Shown: piece by piece, positions 19,501-31,247 of the stretch
Numbering within the stretch: position 1 is the first letter of the stretch
Layout: each line of letters opens with the position of its first letter
Source of the DNA: Knoxdaviesia capensis
Lineage: Eukaryota > Ascomycota > Sordariomycetes > Microascales > Gondwanamycetaceae
DNA: 64,000 nt
NCBI GenBank assembly: GCA_001510575.1
Contig: LNGK01000007.1
Coordinates: forward strand, 1,420,151 to 1,484,150
Direction: 5' to 3'
Notes under the pieces: generated by a model
What the model was told of the DNA's origin: nothing
The model's database searches: none
The model's input: only the letters and a program-made list of their open reading frames with translations
Position numbers and translations under genes: made by a program

Positions 19501-22500
19501 AAGCGATGAAGGACGACGACGCGGCCGTTAAGCTGTTCTTCGGCACATCGTGCAGTGGCAGAACGCAGCGGACAGGTGGCGAGGCGATTGTCAAGTCGAT
19601 TGTCAGCATGGGCATGGCGCTCGAGAAGCTGCGCAAGTCGCACTCGCAGGCCCCGTTGACGGATATCTACCTGCTGCTCGAGTGGCTGCGCGACGTGCAA
19701 GAGATCTACGCTAGCTACATGAGCGCGTGGAAGCTCGGGTTTGTCGACTTGATTGTGAATCTGGCGCCGCGCGGCAGTGTCCCTGATGACGAAAACTCCA
19801 TGCTCAATGCTCTCCCGCGCAACAAGGATGGCGATATTGTGGATGAGCAGGGAGACCGGGTTGACGTGTCGCATTTCATGAAGAGACCGCTCCAGCGCAT
19901 CAAGATGTTGCTGAAGTTTATCAAGGTACGTTGTTGATATATTGGGGGGAGGGGAGGGCGGCGGCGGACCGGGGGCCGGGTCGGGCTGATCACCTATAAA
20001 TATCCGGGATCCCTTGGTCGCGGTGCTCCCGTGTTTTCTCCCTGGCTGCCACCCATCCCTATATGGAATATAGTGCGCTGTCCCGCTGTCTATTGTTTCG
20101 ATATATTCCAGAAGGGCATCTGCTAACTGACGAACTCCCTTGATGTCTCACTCAGGCCGTCGACTCGTTTATATCGTCAGACCTCATCCAGCCGCTTGTT
20201 GCCGACTACGAAGCCCTTGTTACGAAAGCCCGACGGCGATATAATGAAGAACTGGCCAGACAAACGGACGATGATGCAATCAATACCGACACGACGCGAT
20301 GCCGAGACCTTCGCACCCTGGGACCCATATCATCTGTCAATATTGACCACCGACGACAGGTCAATGCGAAAGATATCTTCAACATGGATCTGGTGCATTC
20401 CAACGGACAGAGACTGGAATGCCAGGTCGAGCTGGTGTTCAGGGACAATGTGTCAATGCCAGCGGATGACGGGGATGTGCTGATCCGCGAGACGAGTGAT
20501 GGGAAGCACACATGGCTTCTATTTGAGCCCATTGCAAAGTCGTGCATATCAGCTCGCCGGTGCCCATCGCGGCCTGGGCTGGTGGTGATGGTTCGAGGAT
20601 ACGACGACGGATACTACGACAGCACAACAGGAGACTGGCACCAACTACTCAGCCTGTACACCAAAGACGAAGACCAAGTCAGCGACTGGCTCCGAATTCT
20701 CGGAACCAACCCCGAACCACCGATGGAATCTTCCGGGATGGACAGCTCGGCTGGAAAGGAGCTGCAGCTGGTGACGCCGATCCGCTCCGGTTCTCTGACG
20801 CCGACCAAAGATGTTCCGGTGGGAGCACGGCGCATGTCGGAATCTAGATCGGCATCGTCGTCGCCTTCGCCTCCTCGGAGCGGAAGCCGAGACGACAGAC
20901 AGCCCAGCTCTGACGAGTCGCCGGTGCCGAAGCGCAAATCGATTGTTGTGCGCACAAGACTCCGCAACAGTCTGCCGACGGTGGAAGTCACCGAGCCCTC
21001 GCCGCAGTCGTCTCCCAAGAGCGCGCGGGCCAACTCGGCGCCGTACCGCGAAGACGGTGCGCCCCCTCCGCCAATTCACCGGACTTTCAGCCACAGTTCG
21101 CCGCCTCCGGCTGCGCCGTCATCCACGAGATCTTCGGTGTCTTCATCTTCGTCCACGTCTTCCTCTTCTTTGAAGGTGCCCGACGCCGCGCAGTCGCAAA
21201 GCGTCATCAAGTGCCACACGTCGTCGCCTCTCCGAAACGAGTACCTGCCATCTGATGTATCTTCAGTAACAACGGATGAAGACGACCACACTCTGGGATC
21301 TGCGGATGTCAGCGAGGATGACATCAGCAGTGGAAGTGAGAGCGAGTCGATCACCGATGATTCATCCGATGACGAGATTGACAGCGTGGATATCCCGGAG
21401 ACCGAGATTGGCATCAGCATCAAGGATAGCCCAGACGACAACGCCACCAAGGCGGACTCCAAGGCCAAGGACGCGGCGCTGGCGGATGCGCGGGAGTCGT
21501 CGATTCTGTCGGAAACCGACAGTCTGACGCCATCCAACTCGGCCTCGCAGGTGCCGCCGCGGTTGAGCGGGTTCGACCAGCAGCGCAAGGAGAGCGTGCG
21601 AGACGGCACGGCTCGGTTTACTGCATCGGTGTTCCATTGGTCCGATAAGCGTGGGCAGTGGAAGGATGTAACGCACGAGGCGTGTACGGTGGTGGTGTCG
21701 CCGGGCATGATTGAAGCGTTCATGCTACAGAAGTCTCACAGCAATGGAGAAGGCGGACGGTACTATTCCGACTCGGAGGATGACGGTGCTTCACAAATGG
21801 AGGGCCAGCAGCGTCAGCCTAAGCCGCTGATTGCGCTGGATCTGACGCCACTGGTGCTGCTGCGCCAGAGCACGATGATCGACCTGGAGATCCGATCGGC
21901 AGTGCTCGACCACAGTAAGCTGCAGGCGATCAACGGCGGCAACTTCCGGTTCCGCTGCGCGTCCAACGTCGACTGCCACAACCTGTACATGGCGGTGCAC
22001 CACGCGCGGCTCAACAACGAACGCTACATCCAGCTGGAGAACGAGCTGCGGTTCCGCAGCTTTGGCGAGCGGCAGGCGGGAAGACCGGGCAGCGGCGGCG
22101 GTGGCGGCGGGGCGGGCGACGACGGGGTGAGCAGCACCGGCATGGAGAGCCGGCGGCAGCGGTGGTTCGGGCGCAAGAATAGCTATCGTGCGTCCGCCCG
22201 CGCGCCGTCGCAGGACGGAGCCAGCACGGCGCCGTCGTCGGTCATGTCGGCCAGCAGTTTCCTTAAGCGGCTTACTGGCGGCGGCAACCTGTCGTTCAAC
22301 CTGGCGCGGTCGTCGCTGGGCAACGGCGGCCGGCTGCGGAAGAGCATGCCGGTTGGCAGCGGCGGCGCGGGCAGTCTGTACTCGAGCTCGTCGTCGGGCA
22401 CGGGGCTGCGGTCGCCGTCGATCAGCCTGTACAGCACGGGCACCGGCGGCGGGATCAACCCGGGGTGCATCCGCATCCGGCTGCACCTGCTGCTGATTGG

Positions 22501-22969
22501 CAACAAGTGGGAGGACCACGGCAACTGCATGCTGCAGATCCGGCGGCCGCCGCCCGGGTGGCACCAGGAGCTGCGGCGGTTCCACGGGCTGGAGAAGCGG
22601 GTGACGGTGACGACGATGCCGGCGCGGCGGGGCATGATGCTGGGCGGAGACGACAACAACAACCACAACAGCAGTGGCGGTAGTGGCGGTGGCGGTGGCG
22701 GCGGGTCCAGCCGGCCCGGGTCCTCGGCGGGCGAGCCGCGGATTGTGCTGGATGCGGTGCTGGGCAGTGCGTGCTTCACGCCGATGGGCACGCGCGGCGT
22801 GGTGTGTGGCGTGTGGGAGGAGGTGCGCGACGAGAACGGCGTGGTGGGCGGGGTGCCGACGACGGGCAACACGGGCGGCAACATTCGGAAGTGGTGCTTT
22901 CAGATGGGCAGTGTGGCGGAGGCGCGGCATGTGTTGCGGCTCGTGCATGAGGAGGTTGTCCGGGCGTGA
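16581..22969 (+). CDS. Giant fungal protein with Dbl-homology-like and PH-like core
   Basis: Two exons, 16581-19925 and 20156-22969, joined over a 230-bp intron (GTACGT donor, TGCTAACTGA branch site at 20121, CTCAG acceptor); the frame continues exactly and gives 2052 residues. Residues 1-935 are disordered, basic and Ser/Pro-rich, with repeated short motifs: RVKAWQKT near 113 and KVADWQKT near 253, and DDGIRVRP twice near 349 and 363. Residues about 939-1150 resemble a Dbl-homology domain (LMRDFSDDEDMYRRELRALV at the start, FMKRPLQRIKMLLKFIK at the end). A PH-like segment follows (about 1192-1304), a second PH-like segment near 1600-1754, and a conserved-looking block (INPGCIRIRLHLLLIGNKWE) near 1882. 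From memory, Aspergillus relatives carry the misleading name 'SRm160/300 splicing coactivator'. A role as Rho GEF or membrane scaffold is inference. Gly-rich linkers lie near 1755-1780 and 1955-1970. Confidence 0.88.
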
Positions 22970-23853
22970 TTCTTGTTGTCCGGGGGGAATCTAACCCCAA
23001 GACCACCACGTCTATCTCCCTACTACTATGGCCCTACTACTATGGCCCCCGGCTTGTACGCTTTCTGGTGTACACACAGCCGGGCACGATACCCAAGGCG
23101 TTGGTTTCCTTTTTTATTCGTTCTAATGGCTTTGAAGACGGGATGGAGTTGGTTCTCTTTTTTGTACTGGGTGGCGTCTGTTCATGGCGATGCACGTATT
23201 ATTTTAATGAGCATGGATGCATACAGGCGTTTCCTTGCGGTCCTTTGGTACCATACAATTGAAGTTCGAGCATAGAAAACAAAAAAGCAAGGTTTAATTT
23301 CATACATCATCTGCATTTCCAAGAGAGAGAGTGATATGCCATCACGATGTGAAGACCACTCGGCCAGTAGCATGAACGCGGCAGTGACTTCGAAGCATCT
23401 ACGTGACACACGAGCAAGGAAAATCAACCAGTGTATATTATATATAAAAAAGCAGACAGGCAGTTTTGGCGAGATGTATACAGACGAAGAGCAGCACACC
23501 ACGCACATATATAATCTCGAAATATCCAACCGAATTACCCCGACACACACACACGCAAAAGAAAGAGAGAAAAAACGCATCCCAACAACACCCATCATCG
23601 GCGCAATACAAGATCTTGCGGGAGATGCTCATGAAGTTCATAAAAGATAATTATTACCTCCCACCAAAACAGTAGTTGGGGGCCGGCGTAAATGAAGAAG
23701 CGAAGGATAACAAAGCAGAGTAGCACACGGATCAAAGACAGAGAGAGAGAGGGTTGGGTGGATGGGGTATAATGGAGCTCCGGAAAGGTCTGGAGCGGCA
23801 AATCATCACCCTTGGGGAGAGAGAGAAAATGGAGAAGCAGCGGAGAGACACTC
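22970..23853. other. Convergent intergenic spacer
   Basis: 884 bp between two gene 3' ends. It holds a short direct repeat (CTACTACTATGGCCC type, 23018-23047), purine-rich stretches near 23550-23580 and GA runs near 23740-23750. These are probably the 3' untranslated regions of both genes. Nothing else is evident. Confidence 0.6.
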
Positions 23854-24921
23854 TTACGATGCCGGGGCATCGACGATGGCCTTTCCGGCGTAGAACCAGT
23901 ACCTACGAAGAGCATGTTAGTATCCCTCTATATACACGTGTGTGTCAGGAAGACGGAAGAGACGGAAACTTACTGGGCAACGTAGGGCACGGTGAACTTC
24001 TCAGGCATGCCGTCGCAGGTGGCAGGAGCAGCGCCACCAACAGTGTGCACGCGGAACACCTCAGCAAGCTCGCCGGTCGTCAGGTCCGCCTCGGGGCGGG
24101 CGAGCAGCTTCAGCCAGGCAACCGGCAGCTGGCCGTCGACGCCGCGGGCGGCGGTGGCGGGGGCCGGCACGGACGAGTTGAGCGCGGCGACGATGTGGCC
24201 GGGGCGGGTCGACTCGAGCACGCGGCCGAGGTCGAGGTTGAAGAACGGCGCGCTGGCGTTGGCGATGGGCGTGAAGAAGTGCACGCCGGACACCGCGAGG
24301 CTGCTGGGCCCCAGCGCGGGGCCGCCGCCGGCAATGTCGTCGGCGTCGGGCTGGCCGGCCGCCGACGAGAACGGGTGCAGGAAGTCCGGGTTGGCCAGGT
24401 CGAACTGGATCGCCGCGTCCGTCAGCGCGCCCAGCAGGTCGCCGTGGTCGGCCGCCAGGCACGACGCGTCGAACAGCGTGGCCACGGCGCCGGCCGCCTT
24501 GGGCGCGGCTGTGGCGGCCAGGCCCGCGCACGTGTAGTTCTGCGTGCCGCGGCCGATGGCCACGTTGACGAGCTTGAGGCCCTTGGAGACCGCGGGGAGG
24601 GGCGTGGGGGCTGTCGGAAGGGGACCAGGAGACATGTTAGTATATACGACGTGCACTGCTGTGAGTACGAAGAGGACATGGGACAAGAGAGAGAGAGAGA
24701 GACGCACCGATGGGCAGCTTCGCGTTGGCCAGGTCGCAGGTGGGCGGCTTGGCGAGCACCTTGTAGGTCTGCACCTTCTCGGCCAGGACGTTGAAGTACT
24801 CGGCCAGCGAGTCCAGGGCGGCCGGCGACGAGTCGGCGAGGCGGAGGTCGGGGAGCACCGGCACGGCGACGGCAGAGGAGGCGCAGAACGCGGCCACGGC
24901 GAGGAGGGTTGAGGGGAGCAT
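23854..24921 (-). CDS. Secreted DUF3455-family protein
   Basis: Three exons on the minus strand: 24708-24921, 23974-24610 and 23854-23902, giving 299 residues. Introns of 97 bp (GTGCGT donor) and 71 bp (GTAAGT donor) both have a TACTAAC branch site; the joins restore KLPIA-PTPLP and YVAQ-YWFYAGK. The start MLPSTLLAVAAFCASSAVA is a clear signal peptide, so the product is expected outside the cell or in the wall. The rest matches the DUF3455 pattern: a GTQNYTC motif, GAVATLFDASC, a SGVHFFTP stretch and a C-terminal YWFYAGKA. Four cysteines (PPTC, NYTC, DASC, ATCDG) could form two disulfides, and NYT, NAS and NSS are possible N-glycosylation sites. The family has no established biochemical function; some annotations call it malate dehydrogenase without support. 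A TATA-like sequence lies on the minus strand near 25272. Confidence 0.9.
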
Positions 24922-25509
24922 GGTGTCTTGTGTGTGCGTTCTTTTTATGGTATAAGTGTGAGAAGGGAAAGGAAACGGCGGAGAAGAGGTCAAGTGAAGT
25001 GCCTGGAAAAGAAGAGAGAAAGTGTGTATTGTAGAAAGTCTGTGGGAGGAGATATTAGAGAGCGAGAGAGAGAATGAAGCAAGTTCCAGACGGCTCAGCC
25101 GTGATACAATATAAGAATGGAAGAGAAGAAAAAAAGAGAAGAAAAAAAAGGAAAAAGGAAAAAGGAGATACTCGCAGTAGATAGAGAAAGATGAATGAAG
25201 AAGAGAAGGGAAACTTCAAGACTCCGGGACAAACACCAAAAAAAAACCGGGACGGAGAGGGTTCATTTATAGAAACATGCACGTTGGGAGCAGCAGCGTG
25301 TAAGTGAGATTGTGTGTAAGTGTGTGTGTAAGCGTGTGTGTGTCTTCCCGCAATTAGACTAGGCCAATGCAGCTAAACACAGCAGCGCAAGGAGTCCCTT
25401 TGCCGCTTAACTTCCGGTCGGCGGCTTGATGCCGATGGACCTCGTGCAGGCAGGGTCGAAGACGAGGGGGACCAGGGTCGGGGTGAGCATGGGGGGAGAG
25501 GAAGAGAGG

Positions 25510-25510
<1 letters not shown>

Positions 25511-25540
<30 letters not shown>
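25511..25540. repeat. (GA)n microsatellite
   Basis: A near-perfect GA run about 600 bp upstream of the DUF3455 gene start. Confidence 0.95.
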
Positions 25541-28500
25541 GTTGGTGGTAGGTGGGTGGAGGACGGAGGTACGTACCCACCCACTCTTGTTCTATATTAA
25601 AAGGGACGCCAATGTAACGCCAACCACACCCGGCGGGCGGCTAAAGCAGCCATAGACACCTACAGACACGGATGGTCGTGGACTCTGGTCTGCACTAGGA
25701 AAAGCACATAGTGTATACCGTGCTGACGGCAAAAGCTGGACCTTCATCAGCCTCGAGTACGACGTAGACGGGCAGAGACCAGGATGTATTGTATACACAC
25801 TCTCTCACTGGCAGAGTAACCACGACGAGACAGCTGGTATACCACCCTGCGCTTCACTTCAACTGCGTTTTGTGCACTGGGCAGCGCGTCAGCCAGTCAG
25901 TCAGTCAAGGCGCCCTCTGTCAGCAGTGAGATCGGGACTTGGAACACCGGAAAGTCAAGGAGAGAGAGTAAGCCTGCAGATCCGGTTGCTTTTCCTTTGA
26001 CTTTGACTTTTTTTTCCATGGTCTCTGGCTCCTCAAACGCTTGGATATCAATGGGGGGGGTGGAGCACTTTTAGTATACAAGTAGCGGGGAAACGGGCGC
26101 TGGGTGCTGGTTGAAAAGGGAAGTAATGATGACGGAGAGACATAAAGAGAGGATGGGAGGCCAGGAAAGAGGTGGCAGCCAGAAGAAGCGTGGCCCTGAG
26201 TTACGGCAAATGAGACACGTCCTGTCCCCGTAGCATAGGCTTGCAGCGAGAAGACGGCCGTGGCTCTCCCCGCCGGGCATGTCTCTCTCGGCTGCAGGGA
26301 GCCTGCACAGCATCCTCAACATGTGCAGTCCAGCGACTTCCAGCAGGACTCGCGGGTCTTCGATAGACCACGAGGCACCAAAGTCGACCGCCAAGTTTAC
26401 GTGACACGTCGACAAACCTGCACGCTGACCAACATCAGCAACACACAGACAACCTTTCCTCGCGGAGGCGGTTACAGGACAGCCAACCGAACCAGCCAGC
26501 AGGACCCCCGTCAGAGCGTACCACACCTGACGAAAGCTAACACCCAGAAAAGGAAAAAGGAAAAAGGAAGAAGCAAAAAAAGGGAGAAAAAAAAGAAGAA
26601 AACGCCCATGGCTATGCTCCCCTCTCTCACTCTTTGTCGCCGCCCAAGATCTTACTTGCGGAAGAGAAAAGAAAGAAGTATCAGCAAGGAGGCTGACGGG
26701 ACCCGCTTGCGAACGAAAGCTGACACTCAAAAAAAACCCCAAAATATTCCAAAGCCAACGACTAGGGCCACGGGGCGGATAGACAGAGAGAATGAACGAA
26801 AGCGCAGGGCGGGCTTGGCCTCAAAGATCTGCGTGTCGTGGAGAAGAACAAGCCCTCGAGTCTACTAAGCGCTCTGCCTGGGCGGCCAAGACCCCCCAAG
26901 TCCAGGATATACAGTAGTACAGCGCGCTGTCTCCCTCTCTTTCTTCCCCGAAGATGTCAATCTGGAATCCACAGGCATACAGAGTATACCCAGGACCCCT
27001 CTAATTCCCGCCAGCCTATGACCGCACTACTCCCACGTCCTATAATTATCTCTCCCGCTGCAAGCTCCATCAGGACACAGGTCCAGTTTTCAAGCTGCCA
27101 GCACAATCTGCGCGCCCATGTCGCCCACCCACCGCCATCGCTCGGGAAATTCTTTTTGAATCTAAAGATTTCGTGCCTGCGACCCCCTCTTTTTTTTTTC
27201 TTTGACGCCGTCTTCTTCATTCCTTCCCGTACGCGCCTTACACAGCTCTTGGTATGCAGACTTAGTGGAAAAGTCTCGGTTCGCTAGAGCCCGTCTGGGC
27301 TGCTCTCATCCACTTACACAGGTCTCGGCAACGGAACGGAAGGAGGGAGGGTGGGCAGGCCGCAGCGGTAAAGCTTGTGGGCAGTGAAAGCAAGCAGGAT
27401 GTTCAGGATTAGCAAAACAGCCCCCTCCCCCAAAAAATGCACACATGTGTAGGGATCTGCGCTTTAGGGCGGTGTGTGTCCTGGGATCCGCGGGGGAAGA
27501 AACACAAAAAGAAAAAAAGAGAAAAAAAGTGTCTTGGAGGATGGACGAAACGGACGGACGGACGCACGTAGGCGTAGTTCTGGTCCCGGGCCTTTGTCTC
27601 TCGCTTGCTGGGTTGCACACATCCTATCTCAAGCTCTCAGTCGGCCTGCTTTCTCTCTTTCTCCTGAGTGTTGCTCGCATTGCTACCTCCCGCCACAGCA
27701 AAGCACCTCATAGTGACTGATGCATTATACCCCCCAAAGACTCCAGATGAACACTCTATCCGCATATCCCAGAGTCCCACAAAGCAGGGGTATTTTGGGT
27801 CTTGGTTGTGGTTGCCTTGATCCTCCGTCCTTCCTTCTCGCCCCCCTCCCCCAGTTGTGCAATTCGGACGTCTGTGCTGTTGTGATATTTTGTTCAACAA
27901 ACCTTTGCGCACTTGGTGCTGTGACCCTCTGTCAAACTTTGCCTGCCTCTGCACCCTTTTGGGCCCAGCCCGCACCGCAAAGGCCAGGACGAATATGCCG
28001 CCCATGTTTCATGTATACCACCACCACCACCGGCGTTCAACCACAACGTTAACAGCAAGTTTTCCTGTACGGTCTGTGTGGAAGAGAAACTGTCAACAAG
28101 AATTCACCAAAGTCCCGCTATGTGTCGAAGTTGATCGCAGTAGAGGCTGCACGAGAAAGCAAGGCTCAGTGCATGTATAAAGTTCTTTTGCATTATAAGG
28201 CTCCAAGGCATGAGGTTGTGAACAGCCGCCAGCTCCTTCCTGCAATTACGGTGCTGGGGTCGTTTAACAGCCGAAAATAGAACAACTGGGAAAAAGGCCC
28301 GCCCTGCTCCTTCCTCCATGGTCCGTTAAGCTTTTCTTAGTGGCGGCAACTAAGAACACTAACAAAACACCCAATTTCACTTGTTGTGGTTTTTTCTTTC
28401 TCCCGTCCCATCCGGCGGTGCTGATTGGCGGGAAACCCGCGCTTGGAGACACGCCAAATGAAAGAAAGTCCCGGGTACATTTAGCGCCCAGCAAAATCAC

Positions 28501-29650
28501 CACCGTGGTACAGGTCTCAGGTACTCGCGTCGTACCAAAGCCGGCCCCAACGCCCGCAAGAGAACAGAAGTAAAATGAGAATGGCTGGTGGTCAGACAAC
28601 GACCCCCGTCAGACCCAAGCGTTGTCGGTTGGCGGTGGTTGCGTCGTTGTTCGGCCTGTGTGGATTTCCCTGAGTGGACCACGAGCTGCAAGAGGCGGCT
28701 GCGGTAAACGGCCGGCGCTTGCAAGAGCGTTGTTTGTGGTGTACCTGGCTTTTGTGTGTGGCATGGCGGGAGTCTTTTCGTTTTCTATTTTTAATGGCCG
28801 TGGTCTGGATGCTTGGGCAAACGGCGGGAGAGAGAAAGCGGGAGAGAGCCAGAACACGCAGAATGGTCTGAAAAAAAAAAAAAAAGAGGGCTATATTACA
28901 GTAGATTAGAGCCCTACCTGGGACGAAATGAAGAATCCAGGATGGCCCCGATGATCTGCCTGCGACGTCTCTTTTTTCCAGGCCGTGTTTGTGTCTGTGT
29001 GGACGTGCTTCCAGGCCTTAGCAGGTCCAGCGGCCTGTTTCTTCCGGCCCTCGCAGGGCTACAGGGCGTGTTTGCTTATCTGCGCACAGGGTTCCGTGAT
29101 CTTCTGATCGGCTGCGACGCGGTGTCTTCACCATCCGAGTTGGCATCTCACCAATGCAGTAGTACACACAATGCACGAGGACGGATTTCCAAAGCCGGCG
29201 GGTCAGACCTTTTCAAACAGAGACACACTTCCCTTTCCCCCTTTTCCCAAAAAAAACTGTCTCCTCCCTATCTTTGCTTCTCGTTCTCTCGTTCATCGCA
29301 TCTGGCTCTGATCGTCCCCTCCAAGTGTCTCTTCTCTCTCTCACCCGCACCCACCCACACACACACACACGTGGTGGGCCAGAAAGAGTCATCATCCATG
29401 TTTCACTCTGGCCCTGGGTGGGCCGCTACTGCTGCTGCGCGCCGGAAGACGACTCCCGGGAGGCGGACAGGGCAATGCCCGCACCCTAAAAAAGAAGAAG
29501 AAGAAGATGTCAGCCCTGCGTCGCTATCTGTCCATTGACGACGAGACAAGAACGAACGCAAAAGAAGACAGAAACCCGGACTCTGGCCCAGAACACTCCC
29601 TAATTATGCATCATATGAGCAACCCCGCCACTACTATACTGCACAAACAC

Positions 29651-29670
29651 TACAGTACAGTACAGTACAC
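29651..29670 (+). repeat. TACAG pentamer array
   Basis: TACAG three times followed by TACAC. The same TACAGTACAG core is seen at 46637-46646, on the opposite strand at 54710-54722, and at 63934-63944. Confidence 0.8.
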
Positions 29671-31110
29671 AGTTCTGGAGATGGGGGGGTCAGAAGGTGG
29701 GTATCTCGGACGGACGAAAAACGAAAAAAGATCCAAAGTCCCCGCAAACTGGGCTATCACCTCCCTGCTCTCTCCTCTCTTGCCCGGGATGTTTCGAATA
29801 TAGACAGGGCATGGCCTCTTTCTCCCATTACTCCGTCCCCTACCTTCATCCTCACCAAGAAACACTCTTTCAAGCCTCCAGGCTGAAGGAAGGCAGCAGG
29901 GGAGAAAAGAGAGAGAAAAATCCAGGGTCTTTCGCACGGAACGATCTGTGCGCAGACACTTTGAAACAAACGCAGAAAAAAACGTCCGCCAATTTCCTAT
30001 AACATACACTTCAGCAAAAGCTCGCTCACGAGCACGGATGCACGTAGTTGCAAGGGCCAACGGTGGAGCTGTCAGATTATAGCGTTCGACGAAGCCCTGG
30101 TGCTCACTCTCCGCGGACCCTAGGGGAACGAAAAAAAGAAGGGAAAAAAAGAGGCTGTAGAGAAGGAGGAAGAAGCCACAATGGAACACTGCCTACTTGC
30201 TTCATGCTTCTGCTTGTAGTTACGCTCGTCGCTGTAACAACCCCAGAACCCTTCGAGATATCAGCCCGTCAGCCACGAGTGTGTCAGGACACCACCCCCT
30301 ACATACTGCCTTCTATCACATATGCAAGTCCTCACGTTTGAGCCCGAATGTTCACCGTTGCATCGCGGAGTTGCAGTCCAGCTGTAAGGAAGTAAGCAAG
30401 TCCCAGTAGGCAAGTGAGGTAGTATCTTCGTGTTCTCTCGTGTTGTCGTTTTTTCTCTGCCCCCACTGTTACAGGTGATCCTCCAGGAACACAGCAGGGC
30501 AGAGACTGTCCAGCCAAGAAAGATACAGAAGGCCGGCCATGGACGTCGGTCCCGAGATGTCCAGGCTGCACCGTTTTGTGTCAAAAGCAGAACCCCTATC
30601 GATATAATCCCGTCGACAACTGCAAGAATCCGGCAAACAGACATCGTGAAGGGTAGAAAGAGGCCGGGATGACAGCACATTCTGCATACAATTGCGTCAA
30701 GGTCTAAAGTTCAAACTCGCCATGCCGGCCTACTGAAGTTCAGACTTGGTTAAACTCAAATGCAAGAAAAGTGTCTGCAACTCCCCGTTTGGCTCTCTCT
30801 CTCTCTCTCTTCTCAGATCGTAGAGTTACATGTTAGTTGAAGTTCAGTGATGCTATAGTTGTACATAATGAAACAAGAAGCAAAAAATAATAAAACATTG
30901 CCCAAAAAGAATCCTGCGTGGCTCATTCACACCTTCTTCCCCCCTCCCATTTCTTCACTCTCCTCCACTGCCCGGGCTTCTTCCCCCATTCGGTCATCCG
31001 AAACACCACGCCAGAATTGTTCGGTCCCTGCCCCCTTTCGCAAAGTGAGGCTCCGCTCGGCCATCGGCCAAGTTTCTCCCGTTCGTCTGACAACATCATC
31101 ATGTACGGTC

Positions 31111-31124
31111 GGGTTAGGGTTCGG
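31111..31124 (+). promoter_or_regulatory. Double telomere-like motif downstream of COY1
   Basis: GGGTTAGGGTTCGG lies 124 bp beyond the COY1 stop codon (on its 3' side). It matches the TTAGGG-type site of Tbf1-like factors; function here is unproven. Confidence 0.35.
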
Positions 31125-31247
31125 GAATCTCTTCTCAGGCAGCCTGAAGGAAGAGATCCCCACGTAGGGACCAGCAAAACATGGCACATACATCCCCACA
31201 CACACACACACACACAACGCATTCATGGGCCCGCACGTACCACCCCG

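Larger units (their letters stand above)
24922..31247. other. Long non-coding region between the DUF3455 gene and COY1
   Basis: About 6.3 kb with no supportable gene; open frames are short, overlap in all frames and read as simple sequence. Contents: purine-rich leader-like DNA (24930-25260) with a minus-strand TATA-like site near 25265-25272, a GA microsatellite (25511-25540), A-rich blocks (26540-26600), a TACAG array (29651-29670), an inverted CCAAT box near 28421-28427, CT and CA runs near 30791-30812 and 31195-31216, and a double telomere-like motif at 31111-31124 beyond the 3' end of COY1. Confidence 0.55.
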
